From: JARRKC01 sp037388505
Lineage (GTDB): Bacteria > Acidobacteriota > UBA6911 > RPQK01 > JAPXNP01
Direction: 5' to 3'
NCBI GenBank assembly: GCA_037388505.1
Contig: JARRKC010000004.1
Span: forward strand, 124,001 to 188,000
Length of the DNA stretch: 64,000 bases
Below are positions 8,074-16,813 of this stretch, piece by piece. The stretch's first letter is position 1. Every line of letters begins with the position of its first letter. The notes beneath the pieces were generated by a model that was not told the origin of the DNA, did not search any database, and saw nothing but the letters and a program-made list of their open reading frames with translations. The position numbers and the translations under genes are program-made.

Positions 8074-10737
8074 ATGTGTACTACCATGCGTATCCGCCTG
8101 GCAGGTGTAATCCTGCTTTCCCTTAGTCTGCCCGGCACCGCACTCGGCGCCGATCAGGGTGTGGTCCGGACCACCCTGGAAAACGGTCTGCGAATCGTCG
8201 TCGTCCGAAACGACCTGGCCCCGGTGGTCACGACCATGGTGAACTACCTCGTCGGCTCGAATGAGGCGCCGCCTGGATTTCCCGGCATGGCCCACGCACA
8301 GGAGCATATGATGTTCCGGGGCAGTCCGGGCCTGTCCGCAAATCAGCTGGCCGATATCGTGGCCGCGATGGGCGGCAAGTTCGACGCGGATACCCAGCAG
8401 ACCGTGACCCAATACTTCATGACCGTCCCGGCCGAAGATCTGGATGTGGCCCTCAAAATCGAATCGATCCGAATGCGAAACGTTCTCGACACTCAGAAGC
8501 TCTGGTCACAGGAACGAGGCGCCATCGAACAGGAAGTGGCGCAGGACATCTCCAACCCGGAGTACCTCTTCTATTCGAAGCTGCTGGGGGCCATGTTTGC
8601 CGGAACCCCTTACTCCCATGATGCGCTGGGCACCCGAGCCTCCTTCAACCAGACGACCGGCGCCATGCTCAAGAAGTTCTACGACACCTGGTATGCTCCC
8701 AACAATGCCATCCTGGTGATCGCCGGGGACGTGGACCCCCAGAAGGCGATTGGTCAGGTGAAGTCGCTGTTTGGCGGGATCGAGCATCGCTCCCTGCCGG
8801 AGCGGCCGGAAGTAGACCTGTCCCCGCTCCAGCCGAAGCAGATCGAGATGGAATCGGATCTCCCCTACGGCCTTGCCTTCGTCGCCTATCGTCTGCCCGG
8901 CTATTCCAGCGAGGAGTTCGCCGCTGCTCAGGTGCTGACCGATGTTCTCGGCAGCCAGCGGGGCGATCTCTACGCCCTGGTCCCTCAAGGGAAGGCCCTG
9001 GACACCGGTTTCGAGGGTAATTTCCTGCCGCGTTCGGCGCTGGCCTTTGCGGTAGCGGCCCTGCCCCAAGGTGTGGATCCCGCGAGCCTGATCCCGACGA
9101 TGAAGAAGATCATCGCTGCATACCGCGATAACGGCGTGCCCGCAGACCTGGTAGAGGCGGCCAAGAGGCGGGAAGTCGCGGCGGCGGAGTTTCAGAAGAA
9201 TTCGATCCCCGGACTGGCGTCCGAGTGGTCAAGCGCTTTGGCAGTCAAAGGGCTTCACTCGCCCGAGGAGGAAGTCGCCGCCATCAAGAATGTGACGGTT
9301 TCCGAAGTGAATGCCGTGGCCAGGAAGTATCTGATCAACGAGACGGCCATCACCGGCGTTCTCACTCCTCATCCTTCGGGCCAACCTGTCTCGACCAAGA
9401 GCTTCGGTGGAGCTGAATCGTTTGCTCCGACGCAGACCAAGCCGGTGGCTCTACCCAGTTGGGCCGACAAAGCGGTCAAGTCGCTCGAGGTGCCGGACTG
9501 GACTTTGAAGCCGACGACGGTGCATCTCGACAACGGGATCACCTTGATCGTCCAGCCCGAGACGATCAGCAACACGGTGAGCGTATTCGGCCAGATCCAG
9601 ACAAACGCTGATCTGCAAACCCCGAAGGGACAGGAGGGCGTCGCCGGAATTCTCGACGACCTCTTCTCCTACGGCACGACTTCACTCGATCGGTTGGCTT
9701 TTCAGAAGGCTTTGGACGATATCGCCGCCGATGTCTCGGCAGGCTCCAGTTTCTCGCTGGAAGTCCTTCGGCCGGATCTCGATCGGGGCATGCAACTGCT
9801 GGCGGACAATCTGCTGAATCCGGCCCTTCCGAAATCCGCCTTCGACGTGGTCCGACAGCAGACCGTGGCCTCTCTCGCCGGCAAACTGCAGAGTCCGTCC
9901 TACCTGGCCCACGAAACCCTGGCCGCCGCCCTGTATCCGAAGGGCGACCCCACATTGCGCGAGCCCACGCACCAGTCGCTCGAGGCCTTGACGATCGAGG
10001 ATGTCAAAAGCTACTACCGCACAACGTTTCGTCCGGATATGACAACGATCGTCGCCATCGGGGCGATTACGCCGAAGGAGGCGACCGCGCTCGTCAAGAA
10101 GTACTTCGGAGACTGGAAGGTGCCAGGCCCGAAGCCGGACGTTGATCTGCCGAAGGTTCCTCTGAACAAACCGAAGTCGAGTATCGTTCCCGATGCCAGC
10201 CGCGTTCAGGACAACGTGACACTCGAGGAACTGCTGGGAATTAGCCGTTCCGACTCCGATTATCTTGCTCTTCAGGTGGGGAACCACGTTCTGGGAGGTG
10301 CGTTCTACGCCACCCGCCTGTACCGCGATCTGCGGGAGAATACGGGTCTCGTCTACTACGTCGGGACCGACCTGATCATCGACAAGAACCGCTCCCGCTA
10401 CGCCATCGCCTACGCGTGCAATCCCCCCAACGTCTCCAAGGCCCAGGACCTGATTACCCGCGATTTGATTCAGATGCAGAACGAGGATGTCACTGCGGAC
10501 GAACTCCACCAGGCCAAGGCCTTGCTGCTTCGGGAAATCCCATTGGCGGAAGCGAGCGTCGACGATATTGCGGGCGGGTTGTTGGGCCGTGCGGTGGACG
10601 GACTCCCTCTCAATGAACCGATCCTGGCAGCCCGAAAGTACGTTCACATCACGGCGGCCCAGGTCAGAGCGGCGTTCGCCAAGTGGATCCGCCCTCACGA
10701 CTTTGCTCAGGTGACCGTCGGGCCGAACCCCATGTGA
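8074..10737 (+). CDS. M16 family zinc metallopeptidase, two-repeat form
   Basis: Periplasmic peptidase of 887 residues made of two tandem M16 halves (about 28-455 and 475-885), like pitrilysin-type proteins. The N-terminal half carries the inverted zinc motif HAQEH (H74, E77, H78) and a downstream acidic stretch ERGAIEQEVAQD for the third ligand; the C-terminal half lacks the motif and keeps the substrate-binding fold, as is usual. A signal peptide covers residues 1-25. GGAG seven bases upstream supports the ATG at 8074. Likely role: breakdown of small proteins or peptides in the periplasm. Confidence 0.92.
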   Translation: MCTTMRIRLAGVILLSLSLPGTALGADQGVVRTTLENGLRIVVVRNDLAPVVTTMVNYLVGSNEAPPGFPGMAHAQEHMMFRGSPGLSANQLADIVAAMGGKFDADTQQTVTQYFMTVPAEDLDVALKIESIRMRNVLDTQKLWSQERGAIEQEVAQDISNPEYLFYSKLLGAMFAGTPYSHDALGTRASFNQTTGAMLKKFYDTWYAPNNAILVIAGDVDPQKAIGQVKSLFGGIEHRSLPERPEVDLSPLQPKQIEMESDLPYGLAFVAYRLPGYSSEEFAAAQVLTDVLGSQRGDLYALVPQGKALDTGFEGNFLPRSALAFAVAALPQGVDPASLIPTMKKIIAAYRDNGVPADLVEAAKRREVAAAEFQKNSIPGLASEWSSALAVKGLHSPEEEVAAIKNVTVSEVNAVARKYLINETAITGVLTPHPSGQPVSTKSFGGAESFAPTQTKPVALPSWADKAVKSLEVPDWTLKPTTVHLDNGITLIVQPETISNTVSVFGQIQTNADLQTPKGQEGVAGILDDLFSYGTTSLDRLAFQKALDDIAADVSAGSSFSLEVLRPDLDRGMQLLADNLLNPALPKSAFDVVRQQTVASLAGKLQSPSYLAHETLAAALYPKGDPTLREPTHQSLEALTIEDVKSYYRTTFRPDMTTIVAIGAITPKEATALVKKYFGDWKVPGPKPDVDLPKVPLNKPKSSIVPDASRVQDNVTLEELLGISRSDSDYLALQVGNHVLGGAFYATRLYRDLRENTGLVYYVGTDLIIDKNRSRYAIAYACNPPNVSKAQDLITRDLIQMQNEDVTADELHQAKALLLREIPLAEASVDDIAGGLLGRAVDGLPLNEPILAARKYVHITAAQVRAAFAKWIRPHDFAQVTVGPNPM

Positions 10738-10765
10738 CGCTCGTAAAGAGGTGGGGAAGCGGTTG

Positions 10766-11911
10766 TCACTCCAAAACTCTGATGATGATCGCAGTGAGAT
10801 CATCGTGCTGGTGGGCTCCCGCAAATGCGCGAAGCTCCCGCAATAGCACGTCCCGGATTTCGGCGGGTTTTCGGTCTCTGCAGGAGGCCACTAAACCGGC
10901 GACCCGATCGATGCCGAACTCTTCGCCGTCCGGGCTCGGCGCTTCGGTGAGACCGTCGGTGTAGAGAAGCAGCGTATCGCCGATAGTCAATCGGACCGAA
11001 CTGCAGCTAAACGTCGCCTCCGGAAAGACCCCCAGTACGGGACCAGACGGGGCCAGGGACTGAACCGCATCGGAGCGGAAAAGAAGCGGGGGCAGATGCC
11101 CGGCGTTGGAGAAACGGAAGATGCCGGTTCGTTGTTCGAAGATGCCGTACACCATCGACGCAAAGCGATTGGCCTCGGTCATCTGAAAGAAATCATGGTT
11201 GAGTTGTTGGAGCACCACCGCCGGATCCGGGCTCGTTCGCGCGATCGATTGAAGCCGTCCCTGGAGGCTGGCCATCAACAGTGCAGCAGCGACGCCCTTG
11301 CCCGAGACATCGGCCAGCGCGACTCCCAGTCTTCCTTCCCCCAGGTCGATGAAGTCGTAGTAATCTCCTCCGGCATGGCGAGCCGGCTGGCAATACCCCA
11401 TGTAGTCCAGCCCGGGTACTCGTGGCGTCTCCTGGGGAAGGAGCCTTAGCTGAACCTCCTGTGCAAGGAGCAAGTCCTTCTCGACGTCGGAACCGGAATG
11501 ATCAGAAACAGCGGCTTCACTGCGGGTGCCGCGGCAGGATGCCAAAAGCGTCCGCACCAATTTGTCATTGTCCCAGGGTTTCAGAACGAAATCATGAGCG
11601 CCGCATCGGATGGCTTCGACGGCCGTCTCGACGTCACCGTATCCGGTGAAGAGCACAACCGGCAGACCGGGATCGAGGTGGCGGATCGTCTCGAGCCATT
11701 GGAATCCCTCCACCCCGCTGGTGGTATCGCGGGTGAAATTCATATCCAGCAGGATCACGTCGTAGGCGAAGTTGCGAAGCCGCTCCGGGATGAATTCAGG
11801 TCGCAGTTCCGTGTCGATGCGGTTGAAGTCCAGCTTCAGAAGCATCGTAAGGCTCGTCAGGATGTCCGGATTGTCATCGACGATGAGAACGGATCGCTTG
11901 TCAATCGCCAC
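10766..11911 (-). CDS. Receiver-PP2C (RsbU-type) response regulator
   Basis: Protein of 381 residues. Residues 5-125 form an intact receiver: acidic pair D12-D13, phospho-acceptor D56 (VILLDMNF), T89 and K111. Residues about 180-380 form a SpoIIE/RsbU-type PP2C serine phosphatase, recognised by GGDYYDF and DVSGKGVAAALLMA. Such proteins dephosphorylate anti-anti-sigma factors when phosphorylated by a sensor kinase. No partner kinase, anti-sigma or anti-anti-sigma gene is nearby. The GTG start at 11911 has GGAG seven bases upstream. That site lies inside the small ORF before it, which suggests translational coupling. Confidence 0.9.
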   Translation of the reverse strand: MAIDKRSVLIVDDNPDILTSLTMLLKLDFNRIDTELRPEFIPERLRNFAYDVILLDMNFTRDTTSGVEGFQWLETIRHLDPGLPVVLFTGYGDVETAVEAIRCGAHDFVLKPWDNDKLVRTLLASCRGTRSEAAVSDHSGSDVEKDLLLAQEVQLRLLPQETPRVPGLDYMGYCQPARHAGGDYYDFIDLGEGRLGVALADVSGKGVAAALLMASLQGRLQSIARTSPDPAVVLQQLNHDFFQMTEANRFASMVYGIFEQRTGIFRFSNAGHLPPLLFRSDAVQSLAPSGPVLGVFPEATFSCSSVRLTIGDTLLLYTDGLTEAPSPDGEEFGIDRVAGLVASCRDRKPAEIRDVLLRELRAFAGAHQHDDLTAIIIRVLE

Positions 11912-12128
11912 AGTTCAACTCCAGGGGGCAGTGATCATCGATGGCTCGTGAATCGCCGCGCTCGATGAGACACCCCAGATAACATTGCAATCCTCGTACC
12001 AATCCAAGATGTGGTCGATAGAACCTTCTGGCCCGCGCCCCGGCGGTTCCCGAGTCCCAGAATGGTACGTCTCGTCTCGAAAACGGACAGTTGGAAGAGT
12101 CGTCGAGCACGGGACCTCCACGATCCAT
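11901..12128 (-). CDS. Small ORF overlapping the regulator (75 aa)
   Basis: Possible 75-residue protein whose stop overlaps the start of the receiver-PP2C gene by 11 bases. It is cysteine-containing (LQCYLGCL, DHCPLELNCGD) with no signal peptide. A second frame (11915-12121, 68 residues) covers nearly the same bases and cannot be excluded; codon use does not separate them clearly. The region between the UbiA-like gene and the regulator therefore probably holds a small protein, but which frame is used is uncertain. Confidence 0.35.
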   Translation of the reverse strand: MDRGGPVLDDSSNCPFSRRDVPFWDSGTAGARARRFYRPHLGLVRGLQCYLGCLIERGDSRAIDDHCPLELNCGD

Positions 12129-12170
12129 GAGATCGGAACCCTGCCCCGGCCCCTTTTCCTTCGCCGAAAG

Positions 12171-13037
12171 TCACCCGAAGATTGCGGCGAGAAGCGGCGT
12201 CAGCAAGGCTAGATCCGCCATCTCTCGCCGCTCGGAGACTCCAAGGTTCGATCCGAAACGGTCTATTCCCCACAACAGCAGCGAGCCGACTCCTACGCAC
12301 ACACCGATTCGCCAAGACACGACGCCCAAGATCGGAAGCAGGAGGGCCGAACCGCCCAGCCCGGCCAGGTACCAGGGAAGCAGACGAATGAGATGTGGGA
12401 ATTCGATCGCTATGGAACTCTGTTGAGAACTCCCGTCGAAGGATCGTTCCCACTTCGAAATCGAACACGCATTTCCAAAGAAGAGAAGAAGCGCCCCGGA
12501 AGCCGGGACCAGAATGGCCCCCGCCTGCGGCGGGTGTGCCGTCAAGACGAAGAGAGTGGAGCCGGCAGTGAACAGGGCCGCGACGAGCACCTCTTTCGGA
12601 AGCACCATTCGGGTAGGCCGAAGCCAATGGACAAGGATGAAATAGCCGGCGACGGCCAGCGCCAACGCGGTCCAGTTCAGGAGAACACCTAAGGGCAGCA
12701 GCATGACACAAAGAACCACCATCAGCACCGTCGCCGCGACCCCGCTGACGAGCAGACGCCGGAGATGCCGGCGCGCAAACTCGTGCCTCGCACTCGCCGC
12801 GCCTTCCGGCGGAAGTCGCCATCCATCGAGCACCCGGTCCAAGACGTAGAGGCACCAGACCGAGCCTCCCAGGATGAGATAGTATTTCCACTCGAGTGAG
12901 GTCCTCGTTGCGTCTGCAAAGAGCCATTGCCAGCTCACGGCAACCAGCGGGGCATCCAGGCTGAGCGCATTGATCGCCGTCAGAAGGCTGGAAAACCAGG
13001 ATCCAACCGACGCGCGACGACGGGGGATAGCTGACAT
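12171..13037 (-). CDS. UbiA-like integral membrane protein
   Basis: Membrane protein of 288 residues with about eight hydrophobic segments. LYVLDRVLDGWR near residue 58-69 resembles the first Asp-rich motif of UbiA prenyltransferases, and GNACSISKWERSFD near 185-198 sits where the second would be, but both depart from NDxxDxxxD and DxxxD. Similar degraded UbiA-like proteins occur widely without known function. It is part of a minus-strand run with pgsA, the AroD fusion and thrB. It starts only four bases after the stop of the 49-residue ORF, so the pair are probably coupled. Confidence 0.6.
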   Translation of the reverse strand: MSAIPRRRASVGSWFSSLLTAINALSLDAPLVAVSWQWLFADATRTSLEWKYYLILGGSVWCLYVLDRVLDGWRLPPEGAASARHEFARRHLRRLLVSGVAATVLMVVLCVMLLPLGVLLNWTALALAVAGYFILVHWLRPTRMVLPKEVLVAALFTAGSTLFVLTAHPPQAGAILVPASGALLLFFGNACSISKWERSFDGSSQQSSIAIEFPHLIRLLPWYLAGLGGSALLLPILGVVSWRIGVCVGVGSLLLWGIDRFGSNLGVSERREMADLALLTPLLAAIFG

Positions 13038-13041
13038 CGGC

Positions 13042-13191
13042 TCAGCCGCCCCACGGGTCCCGGCTGTTGACTTCTCGACCCTTCGGCCTGAAGCGGTAGA
13101 GGAACCGGCCCACGCTCATCCAGTTTCTTTCCATCGGCGAGAGCCCATTGACGACTCGGCCTTCGACCCGGTCACCGAGATTTTCCGTCAC
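13042..13191 (-). CDS. Small hypothetical protein (49 aa)
   Basis: A 49-residue frame from a GTG at 13191, beginning VTENLGDRVEGRVV and ending REVNSRDPWGG, is preceded by GGAAGGA eight bases upstream and ends four bases before the UbiA-like start. It is basic and soluble, with WMSVGRFLYRFRP in the middle. It fills what would otherwise be a 267-base hole in a compact operon. I do not recognise it. The support is the ribosome site, spacing and plausible composition. Confidence 0.5.
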   Translation of the reverse strand: MTENLGDRVEGRVVNGLSPMERNWMSVGRFLYRFRPKGREVNSRDPWGG

Positions 13192-13304
13192 CTTAAACGT
13201 CCTTCCGGTTTCTTGGCGGGGAACCGGCTGCCAGTGTCATTCTCTCCTCCGCTCTCGGGTGCTGAAGGCGCCTTACCCCCTGTTCGTTCCGTTCCCTGCC
13301 CGCC

Positions 13305-14210
13305 CTACAGGAATCGGGCGCCCTGTGTGTCCAGGTCCAGAACGCGAATCTCTGCATGCACGCCCGCATCCCGCAAAACCCCGGTCATCCACGCCCCGAT
13401 TTCCCGGAAACGATCCCGTGCAATCGCAAGAAGCGTCGAACCGGACCCGGAGATGGTGACGCTGAGGACCGAGTCCTCCAACCGAGACGGAAGACCTCGA
13501 CGCTCGAGAACGGCCTCTCCGCCGGGAATCAGAGTCGCTCGGAACGGCTGATGGAGCCGGTCCCGCGTCGCTTCGGCGAGCAGATCACCCCGTCCCTGAC
13601 TGAGCGCCATGACCATCAAGCCACATCTCTGCAGGTTGAATACCGCATCGGAAAGCGGATAACTCTCGGGAAGGATGGCTCGGGCCCGGCTGGTCGACAC
13701 GGCCGCATCGGGGATGGCCACCACGAACCGGCATTGCAGACGAGACGGGATCCGCTCCGCGAGCAGTCGGTCCTCATCCGTACACGACAATACCCATCCA
13801 CCCAAGAGGCTGGCTGAGACATTATCCGGATGCCCCTCCAGTTCATAGGCGATGCGCAGCACCCGTTCGGCCGGTAGAGACCGTCCGGCAAGCCTCTCGG
13901 CAGTGCGAATTCCGGCGACGAAGGCAGCTCCACTGCTGCCCAACCCCCTGCATAGAGGAATCTCCGAGTTGACGGAGAAACTCAGGCCGGGCACTTCAGT
14001 CCCCAACTCCGCGCAGGCTCTGCGCAGACCGATCTCGATCGCATTCTCGTGCGGCTCGAGGCTCCAGTCCACCGGCCAGCGGAGCTCGGAGCCTGCGGTC
14101 GGCTTCACACCCACCCGCAGGTAGACGCTGAGGGCCGCCGACAGAGCATCGAAACCCGAACCGAGGTTGCTGGTACTTCCCGGAACCTGGACCGTAAATT
14201 CATCCGTCAA
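13305..14210 (-). CDS. thrB: Homoserine kinase
   Basis: Cytoplasmic GHMP kinase that phosphorylates L-homoserine in threonine synthesis, 301 residues. The ATP-binding glycine/serine loop is at PLCRGLGSSGAAF, and GSTSNLGSGFD at the N-terminus is the family's substrate-side motif. The C-terminal GSGSTLLAI motif is also present. I chose the TTG at 14210: it overlaps the TGA of the preceding gene (TTGA) and is preceded by the purine-rich GGGAGAGGGAAGAG. The frame stays open to 14621, but that part is antisense-quality sequence over aroD. Homoserine dehydrogenase is encoded at 61636-62769, far away in the same window. Confidence 0.92.
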   Translation of the reverse strand: MTDEFTVQVPGSTSNLGSGFDALSAALSVYLRVGVKPTAGSELRWPVDWSLEPHENAIEIGLRRACAELGTEVPGLSFSVNSEIPLCRGLGSSGAAFVAGIRTAERLAGRSLPAERVLRIAYELEGHPDNVSASLLGGWVLSCTDEDRLLAERIPSRLQCRFVVAIPDAAVSTSRARAILPESYPLSDAVFNLQRCGLMVMALSQGRGDLLAEATRDRLHQPFRATLIPGGEAVLERRGLPSRLEDSVLSVTISGSGSTLLAIARDRFREIGAWMTGVLRDAGVHAEIRVLDLDTQGARFL

Positions 14211-15334
14211 GACTCTTCCCTCTCCCTCCCCTGCATCTCTTGCTCCAGGTAGGCCTCCAGTGCGTCTCGAGCCGCTTCGGTCCCGGTCCAGAACCGGAAC
14301 TGACCGGCCAACCATGAGACCCATGCCCGAGATTCGGATGGGACCATCGTCCCCGGCAGATCGAGAGCCGATCCTGTCGAGCCGGTTTCCCAGCCGTTCA
14401 CCGTTCGCCGCAGCGTGTCCACCGCTTCGTCCGGAAGCCCCACGGTCCCCAAATGCGTCTCCGCGGCGCCGCGGGCGAGACCCCCGGTGATGGCGAGCCC
14501 CTGGAAATGGAGAGACGACTTGCGGAGATACTCCAGCCACGGCACCACTTCGTCCACCGCCAGGGGCAGACAGGCGGCTCGGAGGCCGCGGTCCGCAAAG
14601 AGACGATTCAAGATCCGGCAAATCCTGAAACCGAAATCTGTCTCAGTGAGTACGGCATAAAGCGAGGGGCGTCCCTCCGACCCGTTCCAGGACTCCAATC
14701 GAAGCACCCCGGAGGTCTCCGGCAGGCTGAACTGTCCGGGCGCTACGGCACGCTCCCCATCCTCCACGACGTAAGTCCAGAGACTCCCCAGAAGAGGCCC
14801 CAGAACGCGCGTCGGCTGTCCGACTCTTCCCATCCCCAGAATCACCTTACGGTGGTCTCCGGGCAGTCCCTCCGCCCACTGCAGGAGCCGGACCGCCTGA
14901 CGACCGTCGAGAGGCGTTACGGCAAGCTTGACGGCCTGACCGGGCAGGCGTCGCATCTCTCGATAGAGTTCCGTCGGATCGGAAGGAGAGCCGAAGAAGT
15001 CATGATGTGAACGAAGGACCGAAACGTCCTGGAAAGCGGCAGGATAGACGGAGACGCTCTGCTCCAGGTCGATCCATGAAAAGCCGATGTCGATGGAATT
15101 CTGAAGGATCTTCAAACGTTCCGCTTCGGAACCCTGAAAGCAGCCCCCTTCACCGGCAGGACGGCAGGTTGCGATGAAGCGGGTCGGCGTCGAGGGCAGC
15201 TGGGGTGAACCGCCGGGATCGGCAAGATAGTCGAGCCTCACTTCGATGAAAGCCACGCGTCCGGCGTAGTGTCGGATCTTCTCGTTCAGCGTCGCGAGGC
15301 TCTGCTCGGCAAGGGTCAGACACAGCGCAGACAT
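14207..15334 (-). CDS. aroD: 3-dehydroquinate dehydratase (type I) fused to a shikimate dehydrogenase remnant
   Basis: Protein of 375 residues. Residues 1-215 are a complete type I dehydroquinase: the catalytic His in RSHHDF, the Schiff-base Lys in AVKLAVTP, a substrate Arg in GQPTRVLG, and APGQ. Residues about 230-330 resemble the substrate-binding half of shikimate dehydrogenase, but the SxSP motif and the NVTIPxK catalytic lysine are gone (GLAITGGLARGA). Residues about 333-365 (FRFWTGTEAARDALEAYL) look like the C-terminal helix of AroE. The whole NADP-binding Rossmann domain is missing. The dehydratase should work; the second half should not act as a dehydrogenase. It lies nine bases after pgsA and overlaps thrB by four. 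Confidence 0.85.
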   Translation of the reverse strand: MSALCLTLAEQSLATLNEKIRHYAGRVAFIEVRLDYLADPGGSPQLPSTPTRFIATCRPAGEGGCFQGSEAERLKILQNSIDIGFSWIDLEQSVSVYPAAFQDVSVLRSHHDFFGSPSDPTELYREMRRLPGQAVKLAVTPLDGRQAVRLLQWAEGLPGDHRKVILGMGRVGQPTRVLGPLLGSLWTYVVEDGERAVAPGQFSLPETSGVLRLESWNGSEGRPSLYAVLTETDFGFRICRILNRLFADRGLRAACLPLAVDEVVPWLEYLRKSSLHFQGLAITGGLARGAAETHLGTVGLPDEAVDTLRRTVNGWETGSTGSALDLPGTMVPSESRAWVSWLAGQFRFWTGTEAARDALEAYLEQEMQGREREES

Positions 15335-15343
15335 GCGAACAAC

Positions 15344-15976
15344 TCAGGTGTTGATCAGGGCGTCGGAATGCTTGTTCTGCCCCGGCAGGACGTCCAACTC
15401 CTGCTGCTTCTTTTCCTGGCTCTCTCGAGTCTTCACGTTCTCTCCGATGCGGCCCCAAAAGGATTGGAAATAGTGCCACATAGACAGAATCGACAGCACC
15501 ATGACGCCCCACAACAGAATGGTCCCTACCAGGAGCAGATCGCCTCCAGGGTACCGGCTACCGGCAATCAGAAAGCTACAGCACGCGACCTGAGCGACCA
15601 TCTTGGACTTGCCCAGGCGGGAGGCTGCGATCGTGAGACCTTCCGCCGAGGCAATGCTGCGCAAGCCGGTCACGGCATATTCACGCCCGACGATGATGAT
15701 GACCATCCAGGCGGGAGCACAACCCAACTCGACCAGCGCAACGAGCGCCGCCGAGATCAGGATCTTGTCGGCGATGGGATCGAGCAGCTTGCCCAGGGTG
15801 GTCACCTGGGAGCGTTTCCGCGCCAGGTATCCATCGAAATAGTCGGTCCCGGCGGCGGCGAGAAAGACGACCAGACCCCAAATCTCGCGGTCGGGGAAGT
15901 TTCCGGTCAACAACACGACCAGAAGCAGCGGCACCAGGAAAATCCTTGACAAAGTAAGTGCCGTCGGGAGATTCAT
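15344..15976 (-). CDS. pgsA: CDP-diacylglycerol-glycerol-3-phosphate 3-phosphatidyltransferase
   Basis: Inner-membrane enzyme of 210 residues making phosphatidylglycerol phosphate, the first step to phosphatidylglycerol and cardiolipin. The CDP-alcohol phosphotransferase signature is intact around residues 44-70: D-x2-DG-x2-AR, then G-x3-D-x3-D (GTDYFDGYLARK followed by GKLLDPIADK). The N-terminal MNLPTALTLSRIFLVP is typical of PgsA. A basic, Gln-rich tail follows the last helix. AGGA precedes the ATG. It leads the minus-strand operon with aroD and thrB. Confidence 0.93.
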   Translation of the reverse strand: MNLPTALTLSRIFLVPLLLVVLLTGNFPDREIWGLVVFLAAAGTDYFDGYLARKRSQVTTLGKLLDPIADKILISAALVALVELGCAPAWMVIIIVGREYAVTGLRSIASAEGLTIAASRLGKSKMVAQVACCSFLIAGSRYPGGDLLLVGTILLWGVMVLSILSMWHYFQSFWGRIGENVKTRESQEKKQQELDVLPGQNKHSDALINT

Positions 15977-16127
15977 GTCCTGCGCTTTTCTCTGCTGACG
16001 TTGATCGCAGCCTGCATCTCGGGAGAGAAATGCGGGCTGAAACTGACTTTAGCATAACTCCAAGGGCCCGGCCAACTTGGCTTATTCTCCCCGAGTCGGG
16101 TATCTTAGCAAATTCGAATCGCCGGAG

Positions 16128-16158
16128 TTGCACACGCAATCACAAAAACCATTAGAAT
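16128..16158 (+). promoter_or_regulatory. Candidate sigma70-type promoter for the 3D-domain leader
   Basis: TTGCAC (16128-16133) and TAGAAT (16153-16158) are separated by 19 bases, longer than ideal. Transcription would begin near 16165. That places two hairpins in the leader: a CCGAAACC/GGTTCGG hairpin around 16164-16187 and the terminator at 16207-16247. Confidence 0.45.
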
Positions 16159-16206
16159 AACTCCCGAAACCTTTTAGTCTGGTTCGGCATATCTACGGTC
16201 GAATCC

Positions 16207-16247
16207 AAAAACCACCCCCCCTCAATGTAAGGGTCGGGGTGTTTTTT
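16207..16247 (+). terminator. Intrinsic terminator just before the 3D-domain gene
   Basis: CACCCCCCCT, loop CAATGTA, then AGGG-TC-GGGGTG and six T: a ten-base-pair stem with a two-base bulge and a T-tract. The left side also has AAAAA to pair with the T-tract. It ends four bases before the GGAGG of the gene at 16261. The only upstream gene (pgsA) points the other way, so this hairpin must act on a leader or a small RNA. See findings. Confidence 0.75.
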
Positions 16248-16260
16248 CGTGGAGGTTGTA

Positions 16261-16761
16261 ATGAGACGAAAGACAGTCTTCGCAAGCGCCGGGGTGATGG
16301 TGATCGCTCTGGTGGTCGCTTCGACGGTGAGTTACACGTCGATCCGACCGATCGCGACGCCCTCGTCTCCGGCGATAGATGAGACTTCTTCCGATACGAA
16401 TTCCGCCGCGGAGGCACAGGCTCCCCAGGAAGAGGCGCCCGACTACCAGGTCTTCGAGGCCACCGCGTACTGCGATTTTGGGATCACGCACTCAGGACTG
16501 CTGGCTCGCAGGGGCATGGTGGCGGCTGATCCGCAGATTCTGCCCATCGGATCGGTGATCCAGGTTGAGGCCGGCAACTATAGCGGCATCTACACCGTGA
16601 TGGACACCGGTGGCGTGGTCAAGGGACGTTTGATCGACATCTACATGCCGGACCATGAGGAAGCGATCCAGTTCGGAAGGCAGAAGATCAGGATCCATGT
16701 ACTTCGCCGTGGATGGCACCCGGACGCGGCTCCGGAGTTCGAATATGCCCTGGCCGGCTGA
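16261..16761 (+). CDS. 3D-domain (RlpA/MltA-like barrel) envelope protein
   Basis: Protein of 166 residues with an N-terminal membrane anchor or signal (residues 8-27), an acidic linker (40-60) and a C-terminal 3D domain. The three aspartates that name the domain are D90 (VAADP), D115 (VMDTGG) and D126 (LIDIYMP). The 3D fold is shared with the catalytic barrel of lytic transglycosylase MltA and occurs in cell-wall remodelling proteins, so a role in peptidoglycan turnover is likely. GGAGG six bases upstream sets the ATG at 16261. A terminator in its leader suggests control by attenuation. Confidence 0.85.
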   Translation: MRRKTVFASAGVMVIALVVASTVSYTSIRPIATPSSPAIDETSSDTNSAAEAQAPQEEAPDYQVFEATAYCDFGITHSGLLARRGMVAADPQILPIGSVIQVEAGNYSGIYTVMDTGGVVKGRLIDIYMPDHEEAIQFGRQKIRIHVLRRGWHPDAAPEFEYALAG

Positions 16762-16813
16762 GCCTCCATTGAGGTGAGCAATCAGCTCGGGCCGAGGTTG
16801 ACCCGAGGGTTCT

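Noticed and set aside
13305..14621. Extension of thrB to a 438-residue protein
   Set aside because: The extra 137 residues lie on top of aroD and have antisense-like composition (Arg/Gly/Ser rich). The TTG at 14210 gives the family N-terminus.
16185..16215. GGTCGAATCC as a tRNA T-arm
   Set aside because: No acceptor, D or anticodon arms can be formed around it; the region is the 3D leader.
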